From positions 28,369 to 92,368 of the forward strand of contig JAURZE010000023.1 in NCBI GenBank assembly GCA_030653545.1: a DNA stretch of 64,000 nucleotides. Direction: 5' to 3'. Origin of the DNA: Nitrospira sp. GTDB taxonomy: Bacteria > Nitrospirota > Nitrospiria > Nitrospirales > Nitrospiraceae. Position numbers and translations under genes: made by a program. Of the stretch, positions 35,767 through 45,261 are shown one piece after another (the stretch's first letter is position 1; each line of letters starts with the position of its first letter). The notes under the pieces are model-generated. The model saw only the letters and a program-made list of their open reading frames with translations, was not told the origin of the DNA and did no database searches.

Positions 35767-37085
35767 CCACTCCATCCGCAGAGTCTGTTGTCATCCTCGG
35801 CACCTCGCTCGCAAGCCTGGTCGCGGCCTGCGAACTTGCCCGTCGGGGCTATCACCTGACGCTCATCGACCACCCGAGTTGGGCCGACGATCTCTCGGCG
35901 TCTGAGCATATGCTTGGCTGCCATCGAGAACTACAAACCTTGCTCAGGGCCCTCCCAGAATCGGAGCCCCCGGCACAAACTTCGGCCACCCCGCTTGAAT
36001 TTTTCTTGCCTGACGGACGCATCGTCTCCTACAGGCCGACGACGCTTCCCGGATCACTCCATTGGATCACCGGACTCGTTCGGTTTCGCGGCCTGTCCTG
36101 GAGCGATCGCTGGCAGCTCCTCTCCTACCTCGAACGAATCTGGGAACAGGAGCTCGCTGCCCCGACCACCCTGGACCAGCGCACCGCCGACGCCTGGCTG
36201 GCATCGATCGGACAGAGCCCATCCGCACGTGAACACATCTGGTCGCCTCTCATTCGATTCCTCACGGGCAACGCACTGACCGATCTCTCGGCCGCCTCCT
36301 GTGCACGAGCCTTGACGCCCCCCTTTCTCACCGACGCGCGCGCATCCTCCTGCACCAAACTCAGCAGCGCGCAACGCCACGGCCTGCATCGCCAATTGAA
36401 AACCGTCTTATCCACGCTGGGCATACAGGTCCTGGCGCAAACGGACCTCCCCCACATTCAATTTGGACAGCATCGTATTGAGCATGTCCGCCTGGGCGAT
36501 GGGCACAGCCTCAAAGCGACCTGGTACCTGTCCGGCATACCGCATCACGTGCTCCTGAAGCTGCTCCCGGATCGGCTGCTCACCCGGTATGGCTATTTCT
36601 CGCAACTGAGCGACTTGACGGACCTCTCCGCCATCTCCGTCCATCTGACAGGATCAGCACCGGCGGCCGGACCGCGCCTCGTGCTCTTGCCCGGGCAGGG
36701 ATTCCAATCTGTTTCAATCTCCACGGGGGATCCCTCTACTGCCCTCTATGAATTGTCGGTGGTCGGCGATGTCCCGTTTATTGAACGGACAGAGGCGGAT
36801 CTGATCGGCCTGGCCAAACAAGAACTCCAGCGCCTCTTCCCTGCCCTCCAGGGAGTGTCACTGCACTCGACCGCGCTCCATAGACGCCCGCGGGCTGCGC
36901 TGTCGCTCACATCCGGATCACCGATCCTCCGTCCGATCCAACAAAGCCCCGTGCAGAACCTGCTGGTCGCCGGCTCCTGGACCGATACCGGCTGGCCCAC
37001 CTCGAGCGAGAGCGCCATCGTCAGCGCACGTCGATGCGTCGCCGCCATCACCGGCTCCCGTCTTGACCCCATCTCCTTCACCTGA
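35763..37085 (+). CDS. hpnE: HpnE-like squalene-associated FAD-dependent oxidoreductase
   Basis: 440 residues starting at GTG 35763, which overlaps the hpnD stop. The fold and the end (NLLVAGSWTDTGWPTSSESAIVSARRC) fit the amine-oxidase/phytoene-desaturase-like family of HpnE, which reduces hydroxysqualene to squalene. The N-terminal dinucleotide motif is VVILGTSLASLVAACELARR, where a GxGxxG is expected; two of the three Gly are replaced. The gene may be divergent or have weaker FAD binding. Confidence 0.8.
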   Translation: MTTPSAESVVILGTSLASLVAACELARRGYHLTLIDHPSWADDLSASEHMLGCHRELQTLLRALPESEPPAQTSATPLEFFLPDGRIVSYRPTTLPGSLHWITGLVRFRGLSWSDRWQLLSYLERIWEQELAAPTTLDQRTADAWLASIGQSPSAREHIWSPLIRFLTGNALTDLSAASCARALTPPFLTDARASSCTKLSSAQRHGLHRQLKTVLSTLGIQVLAQTDLPHIQFGQHRIEHVRLGDGHSLKATWYLSGIPHHVLLKLLPDRLLTRYGYFSQLSDLTDLSAISVHLTGSAPAAGPRLVLLPGQGFQSVSISTGDPSTALYELSVVGDVPFIERTEADLIGLAKQELQRLFPALQGVSLHSTALHRRPRAALSLTSGSPILRPIQQSPVQNLLVAGSWTDTGWPTSSESAIVSARRCVAAITGSRLDPISFT

Positions 37086-37098
37086 TACGTATAAATTC

Positions 37099-37413
37099 AT
37101 GCTCGCTCACACCACGGCCATGCTGGCCTTAGGAGTCACGCTGATCGGCCTCTCCGGCTGCGCCTCACATCCCTATGACCGTGGCGGCCATCCCTCCGGA
37201 TATAACCGAGCCGACGTGGATCGGGATTATATGGAGTGTGAATACAAAGCCCGGCTGGCCAACGAACAACATTTTTACAGCCAGAGCTCTCCATTTCCCT
37301 TCGGCTCAGGCCCGCAGAGCCCCGCTGACCATGCGCGTGCGCTGCACGGCCTCTCGACGATCAACGCGATGCGCGATACATGCCTGGCAGCCAAGGGTTA
37401 TCGAGTGGAGTAG
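37099..37413 (+). CDS. Small lipoprotein
   Basis: 104 residues from ATG 37099. Signal peptide with lipobox LSGC ([15 protein letters not shown]), then a charged region with [14 protein letters not shown] and a Cys in [15 protein letters not shown] do not recognise a family; Cys near both ends of the mature part could form a disulfide. It follows hpnE at once, so it may be in the same transcript. Confidence 0.75.
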   Translation: MLAHTTAMLALGVTLIGLSGCASHPYDRGGHPSGYNRADVDRDYMECEYKARLANEQHFYSQSSPFPFGSGPQSPADHARALHGLSTINAMRDTCLAAKGYRVE

Positions 37414-37530
37414 CGTGAGACCTGCGACTTATTTCGAGCCATGCTCCATAGGCTCTGCGCCCATCCTGGCGCATTGACATCCCGCAGCGGCCTTCCTAAG
37501 ATACCGCCTCCAACTGGTTCCGAGGCCATC

Positions 37531-38181
37531 ATGACCACCACCCCGCTCCAGGATCTCGCCAAGTCTCTCCACAACTGCCAGCGCTGCAAACTGGCCAAGC
37601 TGGGCCGCAGCCAGGTCGTCTTCGGCGTGGGAAACCCGCATGCCAGCATCATGTTCGTGGGGGAAGCCCCGGGGGCCAATGAGGATTTGAAGGGCGAGCC
37701 GTTTGTCGGCGCGGCGGGGAGAATTCTCAACGACCTCCTGCAGTCGGCCAATCTCTCACGCGATGATATTTACATTGCCAATGTCATCAAGTGCCGGCCG
37801 CCTGAAAACCGTGACCCCGAACTCGATGAAGTGGAAATCTGCAAGCCGTTTCTCCTGCAGCAAATTCAGCTGATTCGCCCGAAATTGGTCTGCACGTTGG
37901 GGAACTGGGCGACGCAAACGCTGCTAGAACGGAAAGTCGGCATCACGAAGGTCAAGGCGCAGGCCTTCTACATGAAAGACTTTGTGCTGTTCCCGTTGCT
38001 CCACCCGGCGGCGGCACTGCATCAGGGTGGACTGCTCGACACGTTGAAAGCGGATTTCAAAAAGCTGAAGGAGTTTCTCGACCGGAACACGAAACCGGCC
38101 GAGCCCACATCCCCCGCGTCACCGACAGCGCTGACTCTACAGATCGATCCGCCGCACCCGACACAAATGGATCTCTTCTAG
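37531..38181 (+). CDS. Family 4 uracil-DNA glycosylase (4Fe-4S)
   Basis: 216 residues from ATG 37531, where the domain starts. Cluster Cys CQRC near 17, uracil-binding [17 protein letters not shown] near 50, [16 protein letters not shown] with the next Cys, a further Cys in LVCTLGN and LLHPAAAL near 160. It removes uracil from DNA. The C-terminus (~180-216) is a disordered Pro-rich tail ending QMDLF, which resembles a clamp-binding QxxLF peptide. Confidence 0.93.
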   Translation: MTTTPLQDLAKSLHNCQRCKLAKLGRSQVVFGVGNPHASIMFVGEAPGANEDLKGEPFVGAAGRILNDLLQSANLSRDDIYIANVIKCRPPENRDPELDEVEICKPFLLQQIQLIRPKLVCTLGNWATQTLLERKVGITKVKAQAFYMKDFVLFPLLHPAAALHQGGLLDTLKADFKKLKEFLDRNTKPAEPTSPASPTALTLQIDPPHPTQMDLF

Positions 38182-38225
38182 AGCGTTCCCCATCAGTTCA
38201 CAGGTTGGCACTGCGGATACACCGA

Positions 38226-38690
38226 CTACGCTTTAGAGGATTGCCCCTCTGTCGTGGCGGCAGACTCGGCATGCTCCGCCTTATCTGCTTCTTCTTCGGC
38301 AGGTTGCTCTTCTTCCGGCACATCGAACCATTGCACCAGCATCTCATCCCACCAGCCCTCGGTCACCTCGTCGCCGGGATCGGTGCCCAGGAACGCGACG
38401 TCCTCTTTCTTCACATCGGGACCGACGAGCTGAGGCTGGAACTTCGCGCGATCGATCACTTCTTTCGTCGCATATCCGCCGATGATCCAGGCATCCGGAT
38501 CAGCACGGCGCGACTTGTACGCCTTGAGTCCGATTTTTAAATACATGAACAGCTGTTGTTGGATCGGATCGGCGACGCCGGACTGAGGCAAGCTCAAAAT
38601 CTTCTCGATCTTCTTCCGCCAATGCCGATCGTCATAGCGTGACGTGATCAGCTGCAACATTTGCTTTCCCAATTCAGCATCAAGCGCCAT
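38226..38690 (-). CDS. Hypothetical acidic protein
   Basis: 154 residues from ATG 38690, preceded by GGGA. The first ~110 residues are probably folded (MALDAELGKQMLQLITSRYDD, KIGLKAYKSRRADPDAWI, DEMLVQWFDVPEEE); the last 30 are acidic and low-complexity. Family not recognised. The longer start at 38786 would overlap the PEBP gene. Confidence 0.6.
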   Translation of the reverse strand: MALDAELGKQMLQLITSRYDDRHWRKKIEKILSLPQSGVADPIQQQLFMYLKIGLKAYKSRRADPDAWIIGGYATKEVIDRAKFQPQLVGPDVKKEDVAFLGTDPGDEVTEGWWDEMLVQWFDVPEEEQPAEEEADKAEHAESAATTEGQSSKA

Positions 38691-38742
38691 CTGTTGTCCC
38701 TTCACACAAACCGTCGTTATCTTGTCTGCGCTGTCTTCTGAC

Positions 38743-39300
38743 TTACCGACCGTACATGGCCGTGAATGAGGCTTTTGCCAGGGCATTTTGCTTCAGATAA
38801 TAGCCGACCATCGCCCCCGAAGCCTCCAGCTTGAGCGGAAGCTGATCCACTTTCAACGCGTAGAGCGTGAAGATATAGCGATGCGGCTTATCGCCCTGTG
38901 GCGGGCACGGACCGCCATACCCGGGCTGGCCGAAATCCGTCATGCTTTGAATGCTGCCCTGAGGTGCCGACGAGCTGTCCAACTTGCCTGCCCCTGCCGG
39001 CAGCGAGGTCACCGTGGGGGCCATGTTGAAAATGACCCAATGCCACCAGCCGCTGCCGGTCGGTGCGTCAGGATCGTACACGGTCAACGCAAAGCTCTTG
39101 GTGTCCTTCGGGGCATGCTCCCACTGCAGAAGCGGGGAGACATTCTGCCCCGTGCAGCCAAACCCGTTGAACACATGGTCATTGCCGATCGTACTGTGAT
39201 CCTTGATCGTCGGACTCGTCAGGGTAAACTCCGCGGCAACGGTCACACCGGGAAAAGTCAGTGCAGCCAGAATCATCAGACTCCAGACCAGAGATCGCAT
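38743..39300 (-). CDS. YbhB/YbcL-type PEBP family protein
   Basis: 185 residues from ATG 39300, which has GAGGAGGGG seven bases before it. A cleaved signal peptide (LVWSLMILAALTFPGVTVAA) precedes a phosphatidylethanolamine-binding fold: VSPLLQWEHAPKDTKSFALTVYDPDAPTG, WWHWVIFNM, YGGPCPPQGDKPHRYIFTLYAL. Exported members probably bind small anions or lipids in the periplasm; function unknown. Confidence 0.93.
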   Translation of the reverse strand: MRSLVWSLMILAALTFPGVTVAAEFTLTSPTIKDHSTIGNDHVFNGFGCTGQNVSPLLQWEHAPKDTKSFALTVYDPDAPTGSGWWHWVIFNMAPTVTSLPAGAGKLDSSSAPQGSIQSMTDFGQPGYGGPCPPQGDKPHRYIFTLYALKVDQLPLKLEASGAMVGYYLKQNALAKASFTAMYGR

Positions 39301-39322
39301 GGCCTGTCCCCTCCTCATCATC

Positions 39323-40690
39323 CTAATTCCCCGCCACCATCAACTCGCCCAACTTCAGGCTCGGGCTTGCAATCCGGCTACGAAACACCAGGTCGCTTCC
39401 GACCGTTTCAATGTCGGTGAACATCTGTTTCAAATTGCCGGCGATCGTAATCTCTTCGACGGGATACGCGAGCTCTCCGTTCTCGATCCAAAATCCGCAG
39501 GCCCCGCGGGAATAGTCCCCGGTCACCATGTTGATCCCGAATCCGATCAGCTCAGTCACGTACAGCCCCTCCTTAACCGACCCGATCATCTCCTGCAGTG
39601 TCTTCGTACCGGGAACCAGATAGAAATTCGTCGGTCCGACCGATGGACTCTCCCCCACACTCCGCGAGGCATTCCCGGTCGACGGCAGGCCCAACTTTTT
39701 GCCGGAATAGGAATCAAGCAGATAACTCTTCAGAACCCCCCGTTCGACGATCGTGTTCTTGCGTGTGGCCAACCCTTCGCCGTCAAATGGGCGGGAGCCC
39801 AACCCGCCTGCCATACGGCCGTCATCGTAGATCGTCAGATGCTCCGACGCGATCCGATTGCCGAGTTGATCGAGGAGGAATGAGGCTCGTTTGTAGAGCG
39901 AATAACCTGAAATTGCGCTACAAAGATTACCGAGGAGGCTTCCGGCGGCATCCTGATCGAAAATCACCGGCACCCGCTTCGTGGACACCTTGCGACCGCC
40001 AAGGCGGCGTAACGTCCGTCGCGCGGCTTCCTGGCCGATCGACTCGGGGGATGCCATCAGGCTGAACTTGCGCTGCACTTCATACCATGCATCCCGTTGC
40101 ATTCCGCCGGTTGCGGCATCCGTGGCGATGGGAGAGACCGAAATAGAAAAGCTCGAGCTGCGGTACTCACCGACAAATCCATGGCTGTTGGCCAATACGA
40201 CTCGGCCGGACGACGAGTCAAACTCGCCCCCCTCCGAATTCGTCATGCGCGGGTCCGCCGACAATGCCGCAGACTCCGCCCGCTTCGCCAAATCGATCTG
40301 CTGATCGGTCCCAAGCTTGGTGCTGTCATAGAGGTCCAGATCCGGCCAGTCGGTCGCCATCTGCGATTCCTCTGGCAACCCCGACACCTCATCCGGCACC
40401 ACCGCCTTTGCCAGCGTGCAGGTCTCATCGACCAGGCGATGCAGTGAGTCGATCGAAAAATCCGAGGTCGAGGTCGTTGCGGACCGCTTCCCGACAAACA
40501 CCCGCAACCCCAACCGCTTCTCGCGAGCCTTGCTCAAGCGATCCACCACGCCGACACGCACCTGGACGGAAAATGTTTCTCCGTCGGCAACCACGATATC
40601 GGCCTCCGTCGCGCCGCACTGTTTGGCCCGGGCGAGCACATCCGCGGCCAATTGCGCATACCCGTTGGGCTGTTGCGGCAAGGTATTCAT
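39323..40690 (-). CDS. pmbA: TldE/PmbA-family metalloprotease subunit
   Basis: 455 residues from ATG 40690, directly after the tldD stop. Fold and sequence (KRLGLRVFVGKRSATTSTSDF, VIFDQDAAGSLLGN, SRPFDGEGLATRKNTIVERG, GNASRSVGESPSVGPTNFYL) match TldE/PmbA, the partner without the metal site. With TldD it forms a heterodimeric peptidase that degrades unfolded peptides or matures small peptides. No HExxxH motif, as expected. Confidence 0.93.
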   Translation of the reverse strand: MNTLPQQPNGYAQLAADVLARAKQCGATEADIVVADGETFSVQVRVGVVDRLSKAREKRLGLRVFVGKRSATTSTSDFSIDSLHRLVDETCTLAKAVVPDEVSGLPEESQMATDWPDLDLYDSTKLGTDQQIDLAKRAESAALSADPRMTNSEGGEFDSSSGRVVLANSHGFVGEYRSSSFSISVSPIATDAATGGMQRDAWYEVQRKFSLMASPESIGQEAARRTLRRLGGRKVSTKRVPVIFDQDAAGSLLGNLCSAISGYSLYKRASFLLDQLGNRIASEHLTIYDDGRMAGGLGSRPFDGEGLATRKNTIVERGVLKSYLLDSYSGKKLGLPSTGNASRSVGESPSVGPTNFYLVPGTKTLQEMIGSVKEGLYVTELIGFGINMVTGDYSRGACGFWIENGELAYPVEEITIAGNLKQMFTDIETVGSDLVFRSRIASPSLKLGELMVAGN

Positions 40691-40691
40691 A

Positions 40692-42122
40692 TTATCGCTG
40701 CGTCCCGCCGACGGTGATTTCATCAATCTTTAAGGTCGGCAATCCCACTCCGACCGGCACGGACTGGCCGTCCTTGCCACAGGTACCGATTCCGTTATCC
40801 AGCTTCAGATCATGTCCCACCATCGAAACCTTCGTCAGAATCTCCGGACCGTTTCCGATCAATGTCGCTCCCTTGACCGGCTTCGTAATTTTTCCGTCCT
40901 CAATCAAATAGGCTTCACTCGCTGAGAACACAAACTTCCCGCTGGTGATATCCACCTGTCCCCCGCCGAAAGACACAGCGTACAGCCCGCGCTTGACCGA
41001 CTTCAGGATATCGGCCGGATCTGATTCGCCGGCCAGCATAAACGTATTCGTCATGCGAGGAAGCACAATGCTTTGGTAGCTTTCTCGCCGGCCGTTGCCG
41101 GTCAACGGAATGCCCATCAGCCGCGCGTTGAGCTTATCCGTGATGTACCCGCGAAGAATCCCCTTCTCGATCAACACCGTCCGACCGGTGGGAGTGCCCT
41201 CGTCATCCATATTGAGCGAGCCGCGGCGAAATGGGAGCGTGCCATCATCCACAATGGTACAGACGTCGGAGGCCACGCGCTTCCCGATCAAGTTGGAAAA
41301 AGCCGAGGTCTTCTTCCGATTGAAGTCCGATTCGAGTCCATGGCCGATCGCCTCGTGCAGCAGAATGCCAGGCCATCCTCCTCCAAGCACCACCGGCATG
41401 ACCCCCGCCGGCGCATCCACCGCAGAGAGATTCAAAATCGCTTCGCGAGCCGCTTCCCGGGCATATCCCAAATACCGACTTTCCTCCTGATAGAACTCAA
41501 ATCCGACCCGCCCGCCTCCGCCGAAGGATCCCACCTGCCGGTTGCCGTTTTCTTCGGCAATACATGTGACTTGAAGTCGGGACAACGGCTGGACATCTCC
41601 GATCAACGTGCCATCGGATGTCGCCACGGCCACCACTTTATATTCCGTATTAAAGGAGGCCAGTACATTTTTGATCCGTGGGTCGTAACGCCGCGCCTCG
41701 GCATCGATCGCATTGAGCAGGGCCACTCGATCCGCAGTCGCCACCTCGGCGTTCGCCCGTTCGACGGGATAGAGATCCCGCGTCGGCCGTCGCTGTGTCG
41801 GCACTGGCAGGCTGCGATCACCTTTGGGAGAATTGGCAATATAGCGAGCGGTATCGGCAGCGACTTCCAAGTCTTTCTTCGTCAACTCATCTGAGTAGGC
41901 AAATCCGGTTTTTTCTCCGGCTGTCGCCCGCACCCCGACTCCCTGGGAAATACTTTTCGACGCCCGTTTGACGATGCCCTCTTCCATAGAGACGGATTCC
42001 GACACCCGCGACTCGAAGTAGAGATCGGCATAGTCCACGTCCCGGACATTGAGCCGGTCAAGGGCCTGGAATACTTCCAAGTCCGTCATGCCGAATTTTG
42101 CGAGCTGCCCGGAATCAGCCAT
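40692..42122 (-). CDS. tldD: TldD metalloprotease
   Basis: 476 residues. The zinc motif HEAIGHGLE near residue 256 and a later GTCGKDGQSVPVGVGLPTLK mark TldD, the catalytic partner of TldE. ATG 42122 has AGGGG eight bases upstream; TTG 42125 is only three bases earlier. The pmbA start follows the stop with one base between, so the pair is co-translated. Confidence 0.95.
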   Translation of the reverse strand: MADSGQLAKFGMTDLEVFQALDRLNVRDVDYADLYFESRVSESVSMEEGIVKRASKSISQGVGVRATAGEKTGFAYSDELTKKDLEVAADTARYIANSPKGDRSLPVPTQRRPTRDLYPVERANAEVATADRVALLNAIDAEARRYDPRIKNVLASFNTEYKVVAVATSDGTLIGDVQPLSRLQVTCIAEENGNRQVGSFGGGGRVGFEFYQEESRYLGYAREAAREAILNLSAVDAPAGVMPVVLGGGWPGILLHEAIGHGLESDFNRKKTSAFSNLIGKRVASDVCTIVDDGTLPFRRGSLNMDDEGTPTGRTVLIEKGILRGYITDKLNARLMGIPLTGNGRRESYQSIVLPRMTNTFMLAGESDPADILKSVKRGLYAVSFGGGQVDITSGKFVFSASEAYLIEDGKITKPVKGATLIGNGPEILTKVSMVGHDLKLDNGIGTCGKDGQSVPVGVGLPTLKIDEITVGGTQR

Positions 42123-42209
42123 CAATCACGCCCCTTTGTGTCTGTATGGGAACAAGCGCGGAGTATAGCCCATTCATTTCCGCAGCCGCAATGCAACGCA
42201 TCTTAACTA

Positions 42210-42270
42210 TTGACAGACCAAGGGCTTTTACTAAATAGCGTTTGACATTGCCTACCCTCGTCAGTAGACT
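42210..42270 (+). promoter_or_regulatory. Two tandem sigma70-type promoters for uppS operon
   Basis: Promoter 1: TTGACA 42210-42215, 16-nt spacer, TAAATA 42232-42237. Promoter 2: TTGACA 42242-42247, 17-nt spacer, TAGACT 42265-42270. Both read toward uppS and are the strongest promoter matches in the window. The second predicts a start near 42277. Confidence 0.7.
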
Positions 42271-42320
42271 TTGGCCACCTGCCATTGAGTCTCCACGGAA
42301 AGGACATCGATTCGTTTCCC

Positions 42321-43109
42321 ATGTCACAAACACCGTCTTCATCCAACCTCGAAAGCCTTTCCGAGCAGGAATTGACGAGCAAATTAGAGCTGGAGCTCCT
42401 GCCCAAACACGTCGCCGTCATTATGGATGGCAACGGACGATGGGCCGAGTTTCGCAGTCTGCCCCGCATTGCCGGTCATCGGGAAGGGATCAATTCCGTC
42501 CGCGAGATGATCACGCTGTCTCTCGAACTGGGCATTCAACACCTGACCATTTACGCATTCTCACAGGAGAATTGGAATCGACCGACACAAGAGATTTCCG
42601 CGCTGATGGGCCTCCTAGAGCATTACCTGTCCACCGAGCGAGCCAGCCTCATTGAGCAAGGCGTTCGCTTCCGCGCAATCGGACGACTCGATGCGCTTCC
42701 AGAGAGCGCCCGGCGGTGGGTCCGGACAACCGAACAGGAAACCGCGCATCTGAGCAAGCTGCATCTGACTGTGGCGCTCAGTTACGGCGGACGAACCGAG
42801 ATCGTCGACGCCGTTCGCAGCATCGTGAAGGATGCTCAGGCTGGATCGCTTCGGCCTGACCAGATTGACGAAACGCTGCTATCCCACTATCTCTACACCC
42901 ACCCGCTTCCTGACCCCGACCTGTTGATTCGCACCAGCGGCGAGACCCGCATCAGCAACTTCCTCCTCTGGCAACTGGCCTATACCGAGCTCTACTTTAC
43001 CTCAACACCCTGGCCTGATTTTCGGCGACGTGAGTTTCTGCTTGCGTTGATCGAATATCAACGACGCGAGCGCCGTTTCGGCCGAGTCTTGAGCACCGTG
43101 TCCTCCTAA
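42321..43109 (+). CDS. uppS: Isoprenyl transferase (undecaprenyl diphosphate synthase)
   Basis: 262 residues. The diagnostic VAVIMDGNGRWAEFRSLPR with catalytic Asp, GHREGINSVREM, IYAFSQENWNRP and PDPDLLIRTSGETRISNFLLWQ. It builds the C55 carrier lipid for cell-wall and O-antigen synthesis. Start could be TTG 42285 or ATG 42321; the N-terminus before KHVAVIM is about 35 residues long in the second case. First gene of the uppS-cdsA-dxr-rseP-proS run. Confidence 0.96.
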   Translation: MSQTPSSSNLESLSEQELTSKLELELLPKHVAVIMDGNGRWAEFRSLPRIAGHREGINSVREMITLSLELGIQHLTIYAFSQENWNRPTQEISALMGLLEHYLSTERASLIEQGVRFRAIGRLDALPESARRWVRTTEQETAHLSKLHLTVALSYGGRTEIVDAVRSIVKDAQAGSLRPDQIDETLLSHYLYTHPLPDPDLLIRTSGETRISNFLLWQLAYTELYFTSTPWPDFRRREFLLALIEYQRRERRFGRVLSTVSS

Positions 43110-43115
43110 CCGCAC

Positions 43116-44009
43116 GTGGATAATCTCAGCCCAGTAGATGTGCATGGCAACCGGGGAACAGGACCGACTGCGCCAGCCTCCACGCCAGCTCGCCGCTTCG
43201 ATGCCCGGCGTGTCTACACCGCACTGATCGGCATTCCGATCGTCTATGCCATCATTCGCTATTTGCCGCCATGGGGTTTGACCCTGTTAGTGGTCATAGG
43301 CGGAGCTATCGCTCTACTTGAGCTCACGCGCATGGGCTTCGGTGATCGTCGCAATCCGGCGCTGACCGGACTCGCGCTTGGACTCACGGCGCTCTTGATC
43401 GTTCGTCTCCACTGGGCGTTTTCGATAGAGGCCATCCTGCTATCGGGTCTCGCCGGCGCGCTGCTGGCGATGCTCTGGTCCTCAAATGTCATCACGTCCC
43501 GTTTCCACGATACAGCCGTCGCCCTATTCGGCCCCCTCTATATCGGACTCACACTCAGCACGCTTGTTTCAACACGCACCCTGCCATCCGGCGAATGGCT
43601 GATTGTGTTTATTGCCCTGGTGACCTGGGCCAGCGACATCGGCGCCTACTATGCAGGCACTCTTTGGGGACGCCATCCCCTGGCCCCGTCGATCAGCCCC
43701 AAGAAATCCATTGAAGGCCTGGCGGGTGGATTAGCCCTGGCCATGGCAGTCGCCCTCCTGACACAAATCTGGCTGGTCCCGCAGTTGACCATGGTTCACG
43801 CCATGATGCTGGGCCTGCTGATGACCGGTACGGGCCTCGTAGGGGACCTCTGCGAATCGGCACTGAAACGCGCGGTGGGAGTGAAGGACTCCGGCGGCAT
43901 TCTCCCAGGTCACGGCGGCATGCTCGACCGTTTAGATAGTCTCTTGTTCACCGCCCCCACCTTCTACTACTATGTGACATTAGTCTGCGGCCTTTCGCCG
44001 CTCCCTTAG
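43116..44009 (+). CDS. cdsA: Phosphatidate cytidylyltransferase
   Basis: 297 residues, about seven membrane helices. GTG start six bases after uppS. The CdsA signature is clear near the C-terminus: LKRAVGVKDSGGILPGHGG then MLDRLDSLLF; an earlier DIGAYYAG also fits. It makes CDP-diacylglycerol, the branch point of phospholipid synthesis, in the inner membrane. Confidence 0.95.
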   Translation: MDNLSPVDVHGNRGTGPTAPASTPARRFDARRVYTALIGIPIVYAIIRYLPPWGLTLLVVIGGAIALLELTRMGFGDRRNPALTGLALGLTALLIVRLHWAFSIEAILLSGLAGALLAMLWSSNVITSRFHDTAVALFGPLYIGLTLSTLVSTRTLPSGEWLIVFIALVTWASDIGAYYAGTLWGRHPLAPSISPKKSIEGLAGGLALAMAVALLTQIWLVPQLTMVHAMMLGLLMTGTGLVGDLCESALKRAVGVKDSGGILPGHGGMLDRLDSLLFTAPTFYYYVTLVCGLSPLP

Positions 44010-44020
44010 CAGGAGACGTT

Positions 44021-45181
44021 ATGAAGACCATCATCATCCTGGGCTCCACCGGTTCGATCGGCACGAACACCCTCGATATTGTTCAACGATTCCCCGATGA
44101 GTTTCGCGTCGCAGGTCTCACCGCCGGCAACAATATCGACAAGCTGGAAGAACAGATTCGCACGTTCACCCCGCGAGTAGTGGCCGTGTCACACGAAGCC
44201 GCCGCAGCGACGTTACGGCAGCGCTGCGCGGGTCTGCCTGTCGAGATTCTGTCCGGCGAAGCAGGCATCGCTCAGGTCGCCTCCCTGCCGGAGGCCGAAC
44301 TGGTGATCTCCGCCATTGTCGGAGCCGCCGGACTGGTGCCCACCCTCACCGCGATCCGCTCAGGAAAACATATCGCCTTGGCCAATAAGGAACCGATGGT
44401 CATGGCGGGCAAGCTGATGCAGGAGGAAGCCCACACACATGGCGTCAGGATCTTCCCGGTCGACAGCGAACACAGTGCGATCTTTCAGTCACTGGAAGGC
44501 CATCGCCTTGAAGACGTCCGTCGATTGATTCTCACGGCGTCCGGCGGAGCGCTCTGGACCGTGGCGAAAGAGGAGTTGCAACAGGTCACACCCGAGCGAG
44601 CGCTCAAGCACCCCAATTGGAAAATGGGCTCGAAGATTACCATCGACTCCGCCACACTGATGAATAAGGGCCTCGAAGTCGTCGAAGCCCGCTGGCTGTT
44701 CGACATCCCAGAGTCCCGTATCGAAGTGATGGTGCATCGGGAAAGCATTATTCATTCGCTGGTCGAGTATGAAGACCGCTCCATGATCGCCCAATTGGGA
44801 TTGCCGGACATGCGAACGCCGATCTCTTATGCGATGCGATACCCCGAACGGCTGCCGCTCGATCTGCCTTCGCTCGATTTGACGGAGATCGGCACGCTCA
44901 GTTTCTGCAAGCCGGACCATGACCGGTTTCCCTGCCTCAACCTGGGCTACGAGTCCCTCCGGACGGGGGGAACCATGCCGGCTACGATGAACGCAGCGAA
45001 TGAGATTGCCGTCGAAGCCTTTTTGAACGGGGGCATCCGATTTACCGAGATCGCTGAAGTCATCCGCAAGACGATGGACGCCCATACGCCCAAATCCGTG
45101 TCCTCCCTGGAGGACGCTCTGGAGGCTGATCAGTGGGCCAGAGAAAAAGCGGAATCCCTGGTCCATGCCCTCCCCCGTTGA
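44021..45181 (+). CDS. dxr: 1-deoxy-D-xylulose 5-phosphate reductoisomerase
   Basis: 386 residues. NADPH motif ILGSTGSIGTNTLDIV, NKEPMVMAG near 125, PVDSEHSAIFQSL near 150, KITIDSATLMNKGLEVVEA around 205 and MVHRESIIHSLVEY. It catalyses the first committed step of the MEP isoprenoid pathway, feeding UppS and the hopanoid genes. ATG with AGGAG upstream, 11 bases after cdsA. Confidence 0.97.
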   Translation: MKTIIILGSTGSIGTNTLDIVQRFPDEFRVAGLTAGNNIDKLEEQIRTFTPRVVAVSHEAAAATLRQRCAGLPVEILSGEAGIAQVASLPEAELVISAIVGAAGLVPTLTAIRSGKHIALANKEPMVMAGKLMQEEAHTHGVRIFPVDSEHSAIFQSLEGHRLEDVRRLILTASGGALWTVAKEELQQVTPERALKHPNWKMGSKITIDSATLMNKGLEVVEARWLFDIPESRIEVMVHRESIIHSLVEYEDRSMIAQLGLPDMRTPISYAMRYPERLPLDLPSLDLTEIGTLSFCKPDHDRFPCLNLGYESLRTGGTMPATMNAANEIAVEAFLNGGIRFTEIAEVIRKTMDAHTPKSVSSLEDALEADQWAREKAESLVHALPR

Positions 45182-45261
45182 AACATCGTTTTGAAAATCG
45201 GGCAATGAGTGTTAAGTTGATCTTGGCGTTACACATTCACCTCTAGATATTGAGTACACCC

